Assembly: GCA_010645155.1 (NCBI GenBank)
Contig: CM021322.1
Coordinates: forward strand, 11,929,841-11,993,840
DNA: 64,000 bases
Origin: Tigriopus japonicus
Lineage: Eukaryota; Arthropoda; Copepoda; Harpacticoida; Harpacticidae
Direction: 5' to 3'
Below, one piece after another: positions 24,773-38,532 of the stretch. The translations under genes and the position numbers were made by a program. The first letter of the stretch is position 1; each line of letters begins with the position of its first letter. The notes beneath the pieces were generated by a model, which made no database searches, had not been told where the DNA came from, and saw only the letters and a program-made list of their open reading frames with translations.

Positions 24773-25415
24773 ATGGTCAACCTCATCGAGACTCTCTTCA
24801 TTTCCACCTGTCTTCTCCAAGGTACGATCACACACAAAGTGTAGCTCGGAACATGGACTAAATTAATACATACCCGGACATTTCCCCTTCCTTCAGGTGT
24901 AATGGGCGATGTGACCCAATCGAATCCTCGAATTGCCACGCGGACCTCTTGGCCCACCGAAACTGGAACCATGGTTCGCATCCTCCGTTCGGATCCTGAC
25001 ATGTTCCACGCTGAATCTGGCGATGGCAAATGGATCCAAGGAGCTGCTAGTCCATTTGATTTCATCCGCGTAAGTTCTGCTTTTGCCGAGTCTGCTTGAC
25101 TCAAATTTGAAATGACGCCATTTCCTCCAGTTCAATGACTACCACAAGCGCATGGTGCATCCTTTGATGGGTCGTTACTACCGTGAATCGATCGAGCAAC
25201 CCTCGAAACGTGACTTGTTCCTGCGCTCGTCCAAAAGTGATCCCGATTATCTCACCAATGCCATCGAGTCGTACCAAGGCGAGTCCGAGGATCTCCCCAC
25301 TAAGCGTTGGGGACCGTCAGTTCCACATTGGCCCAAGCGGGACAACGCCCAAAGACAAGAGAACCCGTTCTTATTCCGGACGTCAAAGCGGAGCAGGTTT
25401 AATAACGAGATCTAA
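24773..25415 (+). CDS. Putative secreted precursor with dibasic sites, 3 exons, 168 aa
   Basis: Exons 24773-24821, 24897-25069 and 25131-25415 join in phase to 169 codons including stop. Exon 1 encodes only MVNLIETLFISTCLLQ, a short hydrophobic leader that may be a signal peptide, though it contains a Glu. The rest is hydrophilic and holds KR pairs that would release pieces such as MVHPLMGRYYRESIEQPS, WGPSVPHWP and DNAQRQENPFLFRTS. Two segments share an LRS..SDPD pattern (ILRSDPDMF and LRSSKSDPDYL). There is no match to a neuropeptide family I know, so calling it a prepropeptide is inference. A strong TATA/Inr promoter, the tiny first exon and correct splice phases make it a real gene. It is divergent from the NIPA gene, about 310 bp apart. 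Confidence 0.75.
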
Positions 25416-26016
25416 ATAGCCCAAGACACGTTTTGATATCACCTGAGGGAGGAAGATGATGAGCATTGCGGTCCTGTACATCGTCAAACATTCCACACAT
25501 CTGGCTGAACATGATAGTTTCAATATGCACCAATACCTATAAGGATTATTTTTATGATGATAGAATTGTTGTTGCTCTTGTGACCACTGATTTGAAGCTC
25601 TTCGGATAACGATGGTATAGCCTATGTTTAGAGAGATATGAAGCATTTTCCATTCCACGTACATAAATATGTGTCAACATTCTGATTGAATTAGTCCACC
25701 CACTGATACCGGAAACAAAAATATCCGCTTTTTGAACAATTTTGTGAACTCCGCTCACGGCAGCAAGCATATCGTGAACATGATGTAAGACATTTTCTTC
25801 TCGAATATACCAGATAGCATCTTGAAATCTTTTCTCGGGGATGCATTTCTTGACATCCTATTTCAAATCTGAGAGACTCGAACTAGAGTAACTTATCAGT
25901 TCCTGGAAGGCAAAATCAGTCTCGGCATAATGTTCGGATTTCCTCCCAATGCTATCGCACTTGTCGTGTGCCAACTAATTGTATGAATTCCGTCATTAAC
26001 TAATTGCTCCTAAACT
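25416..26016. other. Intergenic, nothing recognised
   Basis: This is the spacer between the small secreted-protein gene and the Rho-like GTPase. Open frames here are short and without support. Confidence 0.5.
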
Positions 26017-29000
26017 ATGTCTGGGGATTTTTACTCCATCGCCAAGACCAGTGAAATGGCCAATAGCAGTAACAATGACGATTCAGAAAACCCAAAAGAC
26101 CCCGAGGTGCATAGTGGAGAAGACGCCGACAGTGATGACGACAGTAGCGCAAAACCCATTCCTGAGATAAAAGTGGTCGTTGTGGGGGATGGTGCCGTGG
26201 GCAAGACATGTTTGCTCCACGTTTTCACCCATCGGACATTTCCCCAGGAGTACGAAGCCACCATCTTTGATAATCTGAGCAAGAATCTGGTCGTGGATGG
26301 GCAGGTGAGGCTCATTAATGATACACTTGAATTGCCACGAAATCATGGAGGCTGATGTTGTGACATTTCCGGGGTGGGTGGTGGTACAACTTTTATCTGA
26401 AGTCTTGTAAAATATTTCACCCAAGAATGTGTAGAAGGTAGTTCTTATGTGGTTCATCACACTTTTATAAGGCCGTCAAGAGTGAGGGAGTATTGCAAAT
26501 AAAATCTGAAAAACATAACCCTTACCGGAACAGGACCCCTTGCTTAAAGTCTCAAAAAGCAAAGTTATCTTTTTAGAGATGGTTTATGAACCAGCCCATA
26601 TTACCCGGTGATAACAAATAATAGGTTTTATGAGATTCGTCAAACACATTTATAGAGGGTGCACAAATCATTGACCAAATCAACACAGATCAACAATGCC
26701 CTTCACAGGACGACGGTAGTTTTTACAATGAATCAAGTTCAAATCAAGCTTTAATCACGTTAGGTTGCTATTTTTCAGTTCTATCGTCAAGAGTAAAAGA
26801 GAATTTTCAGTTTAGTTTAAATTGGTTTGGTTCAATCCAGGACTATCATGCGTTGCCCCATCTATTGGTAGTTTTTGAACTAGGTAATTGTAATACTTTA
26901 AATGATGTGTAAGAGATCGAGAGCGAGCCATGTTAGATGGGTGCACTAGCACTTAAGATATGTAATCGTTTCATATCGAGATAACTCGTTGTTTCAATTG
27001 TCCAGTTAGAACAGTCATGCACGTGTACAGGAATTAGACCCACCCAAGAGAGACTTGCTTTGTCAGGTACATAAATGAGTCACTTCAATCTGACGAAGAG
27101 TTCACGCGGGTCAAACATGTATGTACATACAATGCAATGTGCACGAATTGAAAGATAGGGCTCTCGAAGATGACGAAACACAGGGTATTATCATCATTCA
27201 GCTCGAAAGATCGAGGATTTTGTAGCTCCTATATTTGATGTATATAATATTCAACATTTGACGCCGCCATTCGAGTTCTAGAATGATAAGCTTTAATGGG
27301 GCTTTTGTCTCCTCGTTTTGTAGCTCATACGGTTTTTGCTAAAAAGTGACGATCATGATGATGAGATACTCGAGAGTGTCAAACCGGTATTTCTGGATTC
27401 TAGAGAGTGACAAACTCACCAGAATGATTGTCAAATCTGGCACTTGGTCATGGTAGACACTAGTCTAATACTATGAAGCTCTTTAATGTTTGGTCTTTAA
27501 TTTTTTTTCGGCATTGCGAAACCACGACCTGCTCAAATTGGAGGGACACATCATGAGTGCGTCTTTTTTGACCATTTATGAAAAGCTGTTCCACTTTTTT
27601 ACTAAACTAGAACGGTCGACCAAAAGAAGACTGAAAAAAACTGGTGTTGGGAATCAAGCCTCATTTTTAGGCCAAGTGTTGATAGAATATTAAGTTTTGA
27701 AAAGCGAGACACAAGTCAAATAATGGCAATACTTAATGTTTGGTTTCCATCACAAAAAAGCAAAAACAGTGGCAATTTCTTTTTTCATCTGCCTTGCTCC
27801 TTTTAGGGAATTTTTTCTCGACGTTAAGTTAAAATGCTTTGACAAAAAAGCTTCTAAAATATGGCTTTAACTAACAATCGCCATTTTGAAGTAAACTCAT
27901 CAAAAGGGAAGCAATGAAAACTGTCTTACTTTACCTAAGCATGAATTGTCTTTTCAGTGCATTTCAGTTTTTTTCAGTTCATTTCAGTGATTTCAGTTAA
28001 ATTACAAAAAGGAACGATTTTTGTCCAAAATTGTCAAATTGGGAAATTTTCAAAAAAATCAGGAATTGTTCCTCTCAGAATGATTTGAAAAAAGATTTGC
28101 AAAATCAAGACAAGAAAAGTAGCAGAGAGGATTTATTGCAGATATAACAATATTATTTAGTTTGAAGTTAAACTTACATAAGATAGAAATAGGTCAGTTG
28201 CTATTGCAATTAATAAGAAAGAGTTATCAAAATGACCAAATTATCCCAATAAATTCTATTATTTCTCAAAATAATCACAAAAAACATGTTAATATTTTCC
28301 CCAAAAGTTTCATGTCCTTTTGATTTGATGTTCCTTTATGTACAGACGTTGCCTAGTCTTGGGTGATAGCAAAGTACCAAACTTGATTTTATTTTACTTC
28401 CTTTTTTCGCATTATTGGATAGGAGAGATTCTTGGCCATTTCGAAGTCATAAATAGACGCATACCAAAGATACATTTAACACTACTTCGTACATGTCCTT
28501 CAAACGGACCCCTTGTGCAAAGCAAGAAAATAAAGTACATAATGTGTTTCACTCGCTGTTTAAATAGTCCTATCAAAAACGGCCACACAATGACTGGCAC
28601 TAAAGAGTTTGTTCTTTCTTTCCATTGGCGTTAAAAGCTGAACAATAGGTCATTCACGGGGGAAATACCTTTAAAGTTCATTCTAAATTTTGGTCCTTGA
28701 ACAACAAGCAAAGTATGTAAATGTCTGCTTGCTGGTCGTTGATATCGTCTCTGAAATCAAACCCTTCCTTCGTCCAGCACAAATAAAGATGACTTGCATC
28801 GTCGTGCGTTGGTCTGGAAATTTGCATCGTTCTGGATCGGTTCTCGGTGGCGGTTTGCCCTGCATGAATTCTGCCACGATGCCTGCTGGCCACTTGCTAG
28901 TCTCGTACTCAAGTGAGTCCACGCCACATACATACTGAGTGTGAAGTTTCTGTATGGACAGAATCATGAGCCATGAGTCATCCTCGACACAAAGAGCGGT

Positions 29001-32000
29001 GTATGATTTCACCCCACGCCCTCGCAGGCTTCTTTGTGGATGCATCCCCCACTCCCTCTCTCTCTTTCTCTCTATCAGTCTCACTCATCACACATTCATG
29101 GCATGTGATTATCTAAAGAGTTTTACGGCATAATCAGAAACATACATAGTGGCGAACACAGGTCACACGGATCGTAGTGATCCCTCATTTTGTATGTTTT
29201 GCGTTGGTTATTGAGAACTCTAGTACTTAGCGTTGTTATCAGCCCTATCAGGGGGGCGTCGATCTCCGTTTCAAGATTCTATAGAAGTTAGTCATCCCAA
29301 CCGTACCTTCTTCCTCCCTTCTCTTTTTGGATGCTGGCAATGTCTTTCAGAGGGAGGAAGGGATTCCCCCATCCATCTCCTTTCGATTTCCCCCGCTCCA
29401 ACCAAGGATCAGCTGATCGTGACACAAATGAGTCACCCTTCTCCAAACAGACAAGGCTTTTTTTAGATATTGATGTTGGAACAAGATACTTTCTTGCATC
29501 CGTCAACTTTCATGTTTTTGAGAAACAATTGATTGCTCGAATTAATCAAAGCCACTTAAGTGCCAGATTGTTGTTCATTCTCGTAATGTACAAGGTAAAT
29601 GACTAATTTTTGATAACATTATCGACCTTTGTCACTCGTCAAGTGTGTCGTAAAGTCGCAATTTCTGGATCTCAAGATTAAAGATCCTCTTGCATCCTTC
29701 ATATTAATTAGAGTACATAGAGCCTACTTGTCGAAGAAGAAAGAAACTTTCATTTTGAATTCTTTCACGCAATGAAAAAAATCACCCTCTTCTTGTCACC
29801 ACAAGTCACGATTGTCAACCCTTTTTCTGACACTTAATTTACACTGACACCTCACACATGTTCCTAGTTTTAATCCAACCATCTATGGATAACAAAACCA
29901 CTGGAGAGGAGTTTGTTGCTCCACATTCATTCTATTTCGTAAGCGCATCCGTTCATCCAGGCCCAGCACAATAATTACTTTCATCTCACTCGATTATTTC
30001 ACAACTTGGCTGACTAAACGAATGACTCGCTCAATCNNNNNNNNNNNNNNNNNNNNNNNNNNNNNNNNNNNNNNNNNNNNNNNNNNNNNNNNNNNNNNNN
30101 NCAATTCGCACCTTCACGTTTTCTTCCTTCGAGATTGAGATGGTTGGCCATTTTGTGAAACAGAACGAGACCTAATTCCAACGGTGGCTTTTTTGTGACA
30201 TGTCGTGTTCAGTGCCAAAACAGCTCGTTGAAGAATTTGAGAAGATAATCTTGAGATATAAGTGAGGAGTTCACCGCCATAACCCCTAGTACGATGGAGT
30301 AGGCCATTGATACGTACATGCGACTAGTATTACCAGAATGGATGGATGTATGTATGTATGCATTTGGTAGTGAGAATAGCAGTAGCCTAGCGGGGACCAC
30401 AGTCGCGCCATGTCGTCAAAGATCCTGAAGGACAAGTGTTTCTCATGTTTCTGAAATCTTTGCTCTCATGTGAATGGACTGGTAGGCACCAATGTACCTT
30501 GGATACGAGAGATATAGTGGGGTATGTACATACTACGTACAATAGTACAAGGATAAACGTTGATCAAAAGATCAACGAGATCGATGTTCTTTGTCGCCCG
30601 CTCTTAGAGCTCAGCAAAGTGACGCGGCTGTCAAATTCTCCGGGGGTTTCAACAACACCAAAAAACGATGAGGACGACGACGATGATGATGATGCGAATG
30701 AGTCATCGAATCATGTCCAAAAAACGGAAGGAGCCTGATCAAACCGATCCATCATGATTGAGTCGGAATTGTCGTCGCACAATGGGCGTATTTGTTTGCC
30801 CAACTCGTCTTAGAAAGATAGAAGAGTGGCATCTATATACGTACGTATGTGCTTGGTAGCGTGAATGGAAGTAGAAGTATCCCATTGATCGTCGAGAAGA
30901 AAGAGATCTTGAAACGTCATGATGAGAGTCCCTGCCTTGACCTTTTATTAATTCACCACTCAAGAACTTGTGATTTGCCATCACTTTGCCACCACGTTGA
31001 CCTTTCTTCCATGTATTTGCTTGGCCGAGGACTTCCCCATTCCAAAGGTGGAATGGTCAGTGAAAGTTATAAGATAACTGCCATGCGTTCTTTATTTGAT
31101 AAAGCATCTCGGAATTCTTGGGACAGAAAAGCATCTAGGAATCTTGACAGAAACTAAGTGGTGCCTTAACTTGTCTGATTGAGTTTGATTCGACGCAGGA
31201 TTCAGGGATAACTCAGAATTGAAATGTTGGCTGGAGGTCTTAAGAATTCAGATATATCCATCCAATTGACGCTTCTCTGGGCCCTGTCTGCAACCATCAA
31301 TTTACAGCCTATTGAGCAAAAGTAAATGCTTTAATGGTGGTCGCCAAGTGCTAAATGGGGGGAGAACGTTTTTGTCGGGGGTCGTATTCACGTCACTAAG
31401 TTCCCTTTTGGATTTTGGTTTGCCTTGAACGGAATTCGGGCGGTCAGGGGAAGCGGGATCATCCGATGGATTATCGATTGACCATTTACCAATGCCTTGT
31501 CATATCCCCATAATTGGCAAAGCTAATTCATGTTCACCCCCTCTCAGAGATCCCATCCGTCTTAAAAACCGGGTCCGGTCGTAAAAAGACGTGATGAAAA
31601 AATAGTCTCCTTTGACCATAAAACTCTTTGAGAGCCTCTTGAACTGTAGAGGAGATTGCAACGTTTCATATTCCTTTTCATGGGCCAAACATAATTCATG
31701 CCATGGCTTTTCCTAGTGTTTATTAGCTGGCTCATTTGAGGCCCCTTCCGTTAATGGCAGTTAAAAGATATGACCAGAGAAGAAAAATTTAAGGTCTGCT
31801 TTTTTCAACCAAACTTTGGCAATGGGTCGAGGAAAGAAGAAAAAAAAATCACTCTTAGGCTCACTGAAATATTTGCGGAATCTCGGTGGGAATGAAGGAT
31901 CTGGCCTTGTCCTTAAAAGAAATGCATTGCATGTTGAGCGCGTATTTGATGAATGGACCGGACCCTAAAGCTTGGGAGCTTTGAGACGTCAGAAGCTGTG

Positions 32001-32867
32001 AAACCATTAGGGATTGTTCATTTATCATGCTCAGCTGATTGAATACCTCGGGGTGACCTTTCCGGCATTTTGCAACCTGAATTCCTGAACTTTTGAGATC
32101 TTGAATGCCAATAAAATCTACCTGCCTTCCCTTCTGCCAAAAGTGTGAAGTTCAACGCGTTTTAATATGCTGACTAATTGGACGCAGATTAATTGCAATC
32201 ATTAAGGCCCAACCTACTAGAATAAACCAGACTTCTTTCTAGGCTGCGATCACAATCACATTAAAGCCCCGAGGAATTGTAGAACCAAAGTCGATGTTTG
32301 AATAGCCGGCCGATTTTTTCAATTTATTTCCATCTTTCCTCAGGAGGTCTCCCTTCAATTATGGGATACCGCCGGTCAAGAAGGTTACGAACGAATACGC
32401 ACCTTGGGCTATGAAGGCACCCATTGTTTCGTGGCTTGTTTCTCGTGCAAGGATCAAGTCACGTTCAGTAATTTGTCGAGTATATGGCTGAAGGAACTCC
32501 GGAATTTCGAGCCCAATGCCAAGATTCTCTTGGTCGGGACCAAGGCTGATCTCCGCGGACAAGACAACGACTCAGATGGGGCTGGAGGTGATCCGGACCG
32601 AAACAAAGAGGTAATTGTAAATTAGCCAAGGCGATCCTGACGTTAATAGGTGAGATTGAATCCATCCTTCTTTGGCAGGTGTCCCTGAAAAAAATCCACA
32701 AGTTGGTCAAGGATGAGAAGCTAGCCAACTACGTGGAAACGAGTGCCAGAAGAGGAGGAGAAGATGTGGATCGAGTGTTCCATGAAGCCATCCGGATCGT
32801 TTTGAAGCAAAATCACGAACCCGGTGACGACAAATATTCCTGGAAAAAGTTATTTTGTCTTTCATAA
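26017..32867 (+). CDS. Atypical Rho-family small GTPase, 3 exons, 247 aa
   Basis: Exons 26017-26304, 32344-32610 and 32679-32867 are each a whole number of codons. The G domain starts at about residue 50: P-loop GDGAVGKT (57-64), switch I YEATIFDN (Rho type, usually YVPTVFDN), switch [22 protein letters not shown] with the catalytic Gln kept, G4 GTKADLR and G5 ETSA. A Rho signalling switch at membranes is the likely role. Oddities: an acidic N-terminal extension of about 47 residues ([20 protein letters not shown]), a Gly/Asp-rich patch replacing part of the insert region ([12 protein letters not shown]), and a C-terminus ending KKLFCLS. The Cys is third from the end, so there is no standard CAAX box. 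Intron 1 is 6 kb and contains an assembly gap. I cannot assign it to Rac, Cdc42 or RhoA; it looks like a divergent member. Confidence 0.88.
26305..32343. other. Large intron of the Rho-like gene
   Basis: I find no supported gene within it. It is AT-rich around 27700-28300, with short repeats of CATTTCAGT near 27955-28000. A 65-bp run of N at 30037-30101 is an assembly gap, so an exon could be hidden there, although the flanking exons are already in phase. Confidence 0.6.
30037..30101. other. Assembly gap (65 N)
   Basis: Unresolved bases within the Rho-like intron. Confidence 0.99.
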
Positions 32868-32977
32868 GAAATACACTATATTTAAACAAAATCATTCTCG
32901 AATTTCGAGGGTCGTCTTCTCCTGCCGTATCTCAAATCGATCATTTGTGAGGTCTGACCTCAAGCACAATCAAGAAG

Positions 32978-32983
32978 AATAAA
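32978..32983 (+). terminator. Poly(A) signal of the Rho-like GTPase
   Basis: AATAAA 111 nt after the stop codon. Confidence 0.6.
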
Positions 32984-35900
32984 CACAATGATAATTTACT
33001 AAATGTATCTACTGATAGTTGGACAGCGGTAGATCTTTCTGTGGGATTTATCTTAGCCATCTCCACGGGGCCAACCAAGCAATTTAACCCTAAGCCAGCC
33101 GAGCTACAGAGCACCAACCAATCAACCAAGCACTCTTCCAGATCAAAGATGGTGACCCTCGATTACGTTGCAAACAAACACCGGTCCATTCGTCATGACC
33201 AAGGAAGCAATAATAGTAATAATCATTATAATAATTGTGACGGGCCACTATAAATACATATTTACTTCAAATCTCGAGAATCCTTGGCCAAGACAAAACA
33301 ACTACCCTACCGGACAAAGAGTCAAGAGCATAATACTATGGGCCAAGAATGAATGCGTACATACGCACGCATAGTGGTCGGTTGGGATCCCTGTTATTTA
33401 CTCTCAATGCACTCCTCCTCTTTGAGTTCTTCGTTTCGTCTTCTTCCTCATTCTCGTTCAAGGAATGAACTAGTGGAAGATAGGGAAGATTCTTGCGAAA
33501 AAAGTGCCGATGAGGAATCTAGAATCTCTTGAGGATTGATGACGCACACATTAGGACTAGCAGCGCAAATCATAATGGGATATAGCCAAGGACTCGACTA
33601 CTTTGCAATCATGACCAAGGAATGGCAAAACTGGTTAAACCACGCTATTGACAGCAATATAAATTCTGGGCTTTCCCACCATGAGTCGCGTCTTACTCAT
33701 CAACTGAGGGGTCAAGAGACAGTAGTCTCATGATTTAAATTGGAACACACATTTTTCCATGGAAGATCTACTCATAGTAGTTGACATCAACGGGAAGGAA
33801 TTTCCTTCCCAAAAATACCTTTTGACTCATGTTCATAAGAATGAGCACAAAGGGTAGTGAGGGTGGCACTTTTTCCCTCCAAAATTGAAAGAATGAGTAA
33901 CTCAAAGGAAAGGTTTTTGTTTCACGATCCTTGAATTGCTTGCCGAGACAGCGATTAGGTAACTCCTCATTGTTACCGTGACCTTTGACCAGGTATTTGG
34001 CCTAGTTGGCGCTGTTCTCGCCTCAAAAGGTGGCCTTTTGTCTCAATTTTTTTTTCATGAGATCAGGTTTATAATAATAAAGCCACGTTGTGTAATGTTA
34101 CCAATATCTAACCATAGCCAATATATGTGATGGAACAAGACATGGGCAAGCCTTCGACCCCATTTCATTCTATTTTTGGAACGAGGGCTCATTCAATTCG
34201 AGGTATTCTCGACGGGGGATTCTATTCATGGTCTCGTTATTTGGCCTTTCTTTGGCCTCAGCGAGTGGCCTTCTTGCTTGTTAGCCCACTCGGCAAGTCT
34301 TTGCTGGATTCATTCCTAACCAACTCAGTAGTACAACTTTGAATGCAGAAACGGACACACAAGAAAGGTCCCTTTGGCCATCAGGTCCAACATTAAGTTT
34401 CCTTGCACTTTGGGATCTTGATTCAAGGCCTCAAAAATTATCGTGCATGGCTCTAATTCAGGTTCTGATCCTTTGCGCTTGACAACCATTCAACCGCACT
34501 CGAGTCTGGCTTAACTGCTATTAAAAGGCCACTCGCCAAGGTTGCAAAACACGTGCAGAGACCTCTCGAACTCGTTCTTATCGTGACAAGGCCAGGCCAA
34601 CCACGAACTTCATGACGTCAAGAAAATCCAAATTTGGTCGGTTGAAGGGCCGTCCTGGTCCCCTTCAGTTTTGTGGATGAAGCCTTGTTCCCCGCCCACC
34701 TGCCATGGTGCTAAGGACCGAATACGAACGTAGTCTCCATGGAGAGAAAGGCCAATAGCAATTTGATAAATAGGAAAAGAAGGCGATGACGACATGAAGA
34801 GGGCCGTATATTGGAAGCAGGAAAACATCTTGAATGTTTGACATGCTCGGCTGAAGAGCTATATCGAAATTAGTTTTGGGAAAAATGCATCATTACGCCA
34901 CTTGGGAGTCACAAACTGTTTGTTTTTCTTCGTTGACAAGATGCACAGTTCGTTTGGATAGTCAAAAGGTCTTATTATAGGTTTAACTTGTTATCAGAAA
35001 TTGTTTGAACGTTTTTATATGATGGATTGAGTATGAACCCAAATAGTGAAAGGATTCTTTTCACGTTAAATGCATTTAATGAATAGGGAATACAAACATC
35101 CTTTTACCTCCAAGAGAGAAGGTAAGATGCCCTAATTATGTGCATTAAGATCCAAAAATGCAAGAGTTATGAGTTCCTTTACAACTTATCTCTCTCGTTT
35201 TGACCTCATTGGGATTATTGGTTATGCCTCAATGGAACAAGACAAGGGTTGACTTCTATTTAAGTCATGAGTTAAATTGGAACAAGATATACTGGTATGG
35301 TGGAGTAAAAAATTGAAAATGACACTAGATTACTCGCTCATGATTATTCAAGTATTGTATTTCATTTGTAAACCTGACTTTCCACAGAGGGCCCAATCAA
35401 TCACCAAAAATTGGGGTTTGACAATTGTATTATCCAGTGTGGAAACTCAATTAAAAAGCAACTTGATTGGGACAAAATGTTGCACGTCGCTTAAAGTCAC
35501 GAGTGAAATTGGAACAAGAGAGGAAATTAAAATTGTATGATTTTTCCACAACCGGGAATATCGAATCTCAATTCTGAGGAATCTGGAATGTAAATAATGA
35601 GAAACTTCCTTGGAAATGGGGAACCCAAATGCCCCGATATACATCTACAATCTTTGAGGTGAAATTAAGGTCCCACTAAACATGACTTTCTTCTACGTAA
35701 GTTACCAGGTCGTTTATCTGTGTTGATCCCATACAATCTGTTGTAACCTCGGTCACTCTCTGATTACGTCAGGTTAAAAACACGAATTCAGTCGTGCATC
35801 TGGATCCTCTAAGGATCCTAATATTCCCTCACAAAAGCTGTCCTCTTGTTCATTCAAATCCCAAACCAGTTAGTCTGTAGGGTGAGTAAGAGACACGTTT

Positions 35901-36102
35901 GTCCATAGTCGCACACGTAAGATTGTTCCAAGCAAGTACAACAACATATTCCAATATGACGGTCTGCACACACGATATGCCTTGGATTGAACGAACGAAC
36001 GAACAACCGTGTGCACGCAGCATTTGGTGGGAACTCTCCCTAGAAAGAGAAGTCTGTCGACGTAAGCACGGCAACTACACGAATGCAGAGCCAGAGACGT
36101 AG

Positions 36103-36131
36103 AGGGAGAGAGGGAGAGAGAGAGGGAGGAG
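36103..36131. repeat. GA-rich simple repeat
   Basis: A run of GAGAGG/GAGA units. Confidence 0.8.
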
Positions 36132-38532
36132 AGCCTCCATTTGTGCTCAAGTCATTTGTTCAGTGTGGCTGAAGAAGAGTATGAGTGCATCGATGACTCA
36201 TCCAAGCTGCTAACCAACCAACCAACCAGCTAAGCAACCAAACACCGTCAAGTGCATGTACGCCACTTTAACACCTTGGAAGCACAACTATGGCAGGTAG
36301 CCATAGTTGTTAGGCCAACAGGGGTAATGAAAACAACTTTAAGAAACATACCCACATCCCAAAAGTCCGTCATGTGTCTCATTAAACTAGAGAGATTCCC
36401 ACCGAGACTGACGAACGCGTGACGAAGGGTATGCAATGCATGGGGAATGGCGGCTGAAGAAAGCATGTGACAAACTTTAATTCTTGATCTTTTTCCAAAT
36501 TCTCAAATCAAGGGACGACTCAAGGGCTAAACGGATCAAAAAAGGCTTGGAAGAACTGCCATTGTATCTTTGTTCCAGTCTCTTTTTCGCGTGGAAAGAC
36601 TGGATGGAGTTCAGCTCTGCCGACAAGTGATTTCGGGCCAGATTAGTCACAAAAGAACATGATGAAATGGACATGTTTGTTTATATCTGAAGCCTGGATA
36701 CATTCCAACTCTTTAACGGTTCAATATGAAATAGCAAGAAAACCAGAATCGAACTTGAATGATTTGAACTTGAGACAGATTTCGAGATCTCCCTAAAGAA
36801 AGGCGCGTCGTAGTTTGAACAAGCAAGATGGACGGAGAGAAAGACGGAGAAAAAAAGTTTGTTGTTGGTGCCGCGGTCGACAGACTGTCTCCATGTCGAC
36901 CCAAATTCCTGAAACATTTTTGCTGTGCAACAAAACGCCACGGCCTTTCCATCTCATATCGCATCATATTTCCATCCCCAGATCTAGTACATGCGTCCTC
37001 GTTATTTCCTAGAAGTCAGACAACCAAGACGAGAATTAGCGATAACATCCTCGTCGAGTCCAAATCAAGCACTCCATAACGTACACTTGAACATGCGCAG
37101 CCAAGATGGATGGATACATGTTCTCGGCTGAATGGTGGAAAATTCATTGGAACTTTGAATAGCTAGGCAGCCTCTCATGTGCAGCACAGTACATCGTGTA
37201 CTTTCTGTTGCGACAACGAAGAGAAGATCATCATCCCATCAGGCATGATTCCGAACAGATTTCTTAAAGCCGCTTTCCAACACGTTTTATGGCCTCGTTG
37301 GCGAATTCCTTGACAATGATGCGGAGTATGTTTGTTTGTTGTTGCTGTTGTTTAGCAATGCCTGGGGTAGGCCCATCAGCACCAGTCACCAATGCGTGGG
37401 GCAATGTGTCAAAGGATTGAAAGAAAACCGGGGTTTGACCGCTCGTGTCGCGAAAGAAATTCCTAAAAGAACCGATGAAAGACAGAAACAGTTGAGCTTG
37501 GGCCAATCTGTCCCACCCTCAAGGAAAAATGTACTTGGGAAGAAGGCATCAACAAGTAATCGTACTCTGGCATCCATACCTCCAATATGTTTTCTTTTTC
37601 TCTTAAAGTTGACTAACGAGTTCAAATGAACAGGTTCTACAGCGTCTCGAGTTTCTGAAGGAGTTTGAAGAATCCCGGGAATCCCAACCAAGGAAATTTC
37701 CGAGGGCTGACTGGCTTGGTTGGTTGGTGAATCTGCACTCTACTCCTCTTACCTGGCCCAGAAAGAAGAAAATGATGATGATGATGAAGACGACGACGAC
37801 GACCATGATGGTGATATCCAACGACTCAGGGCTGCTAATAGGAACGTATGTGCTTTGATCAGTCCGTAAGACGCATCGGTTAGGTTCTGCAGTTTGCCAA
37901 ATCGCCGCAAAGGCAACCCTGGTTCCTTGAGAATCGTACAGGATGACTCGAGATCTTCCTTAGCTTGAACAACGAAGACCAAGTGGTAATTTCCAACCTT
38001 GGTTGGAATTTTTCTCGGGAAGTCATGCACGAGAACGAGAATGATCTGGAAACGAGCTATCTACGTACAAAAAGACGCGATTCGGACGTGGTAGAAACAA
38101 AGAAAGGATGGAGTGAAAAACCGTATTTCGCTTTGGTTGAAAGGTTTAGGGAGAAACCCATCCCACTTGATGAGTTAATGGATTACAACAAGTAGGTTGG
38201 ACCCTTTCATCAAGGGTGTTCACAATCATATCGACGTAAGAGATGGCCAAACCTGCCTACTTCTTTGTGCATTAGCCCCCAACTTTCAAAGTCATTTTGG
38301 GTTTGGCCGTCAAGTGGCAGTGGCTTCGGAAGGTAAATAAAGAATGCATACGAGAGAGGTTACGCGCTGAATGGGCTGAGCAAAGTAACTTTGTTACCAA
38401 CATTTATCTGATATGACACATTGGGGTACGTGTACCATAGAAATATTTCCCTTTAAACATAATTCCAGGATTGCTGCCAAAGCTAGAGGATGATTTGAAT
38501 GAAGTGAAAGGGAACCAACTTTCTGATATAAT

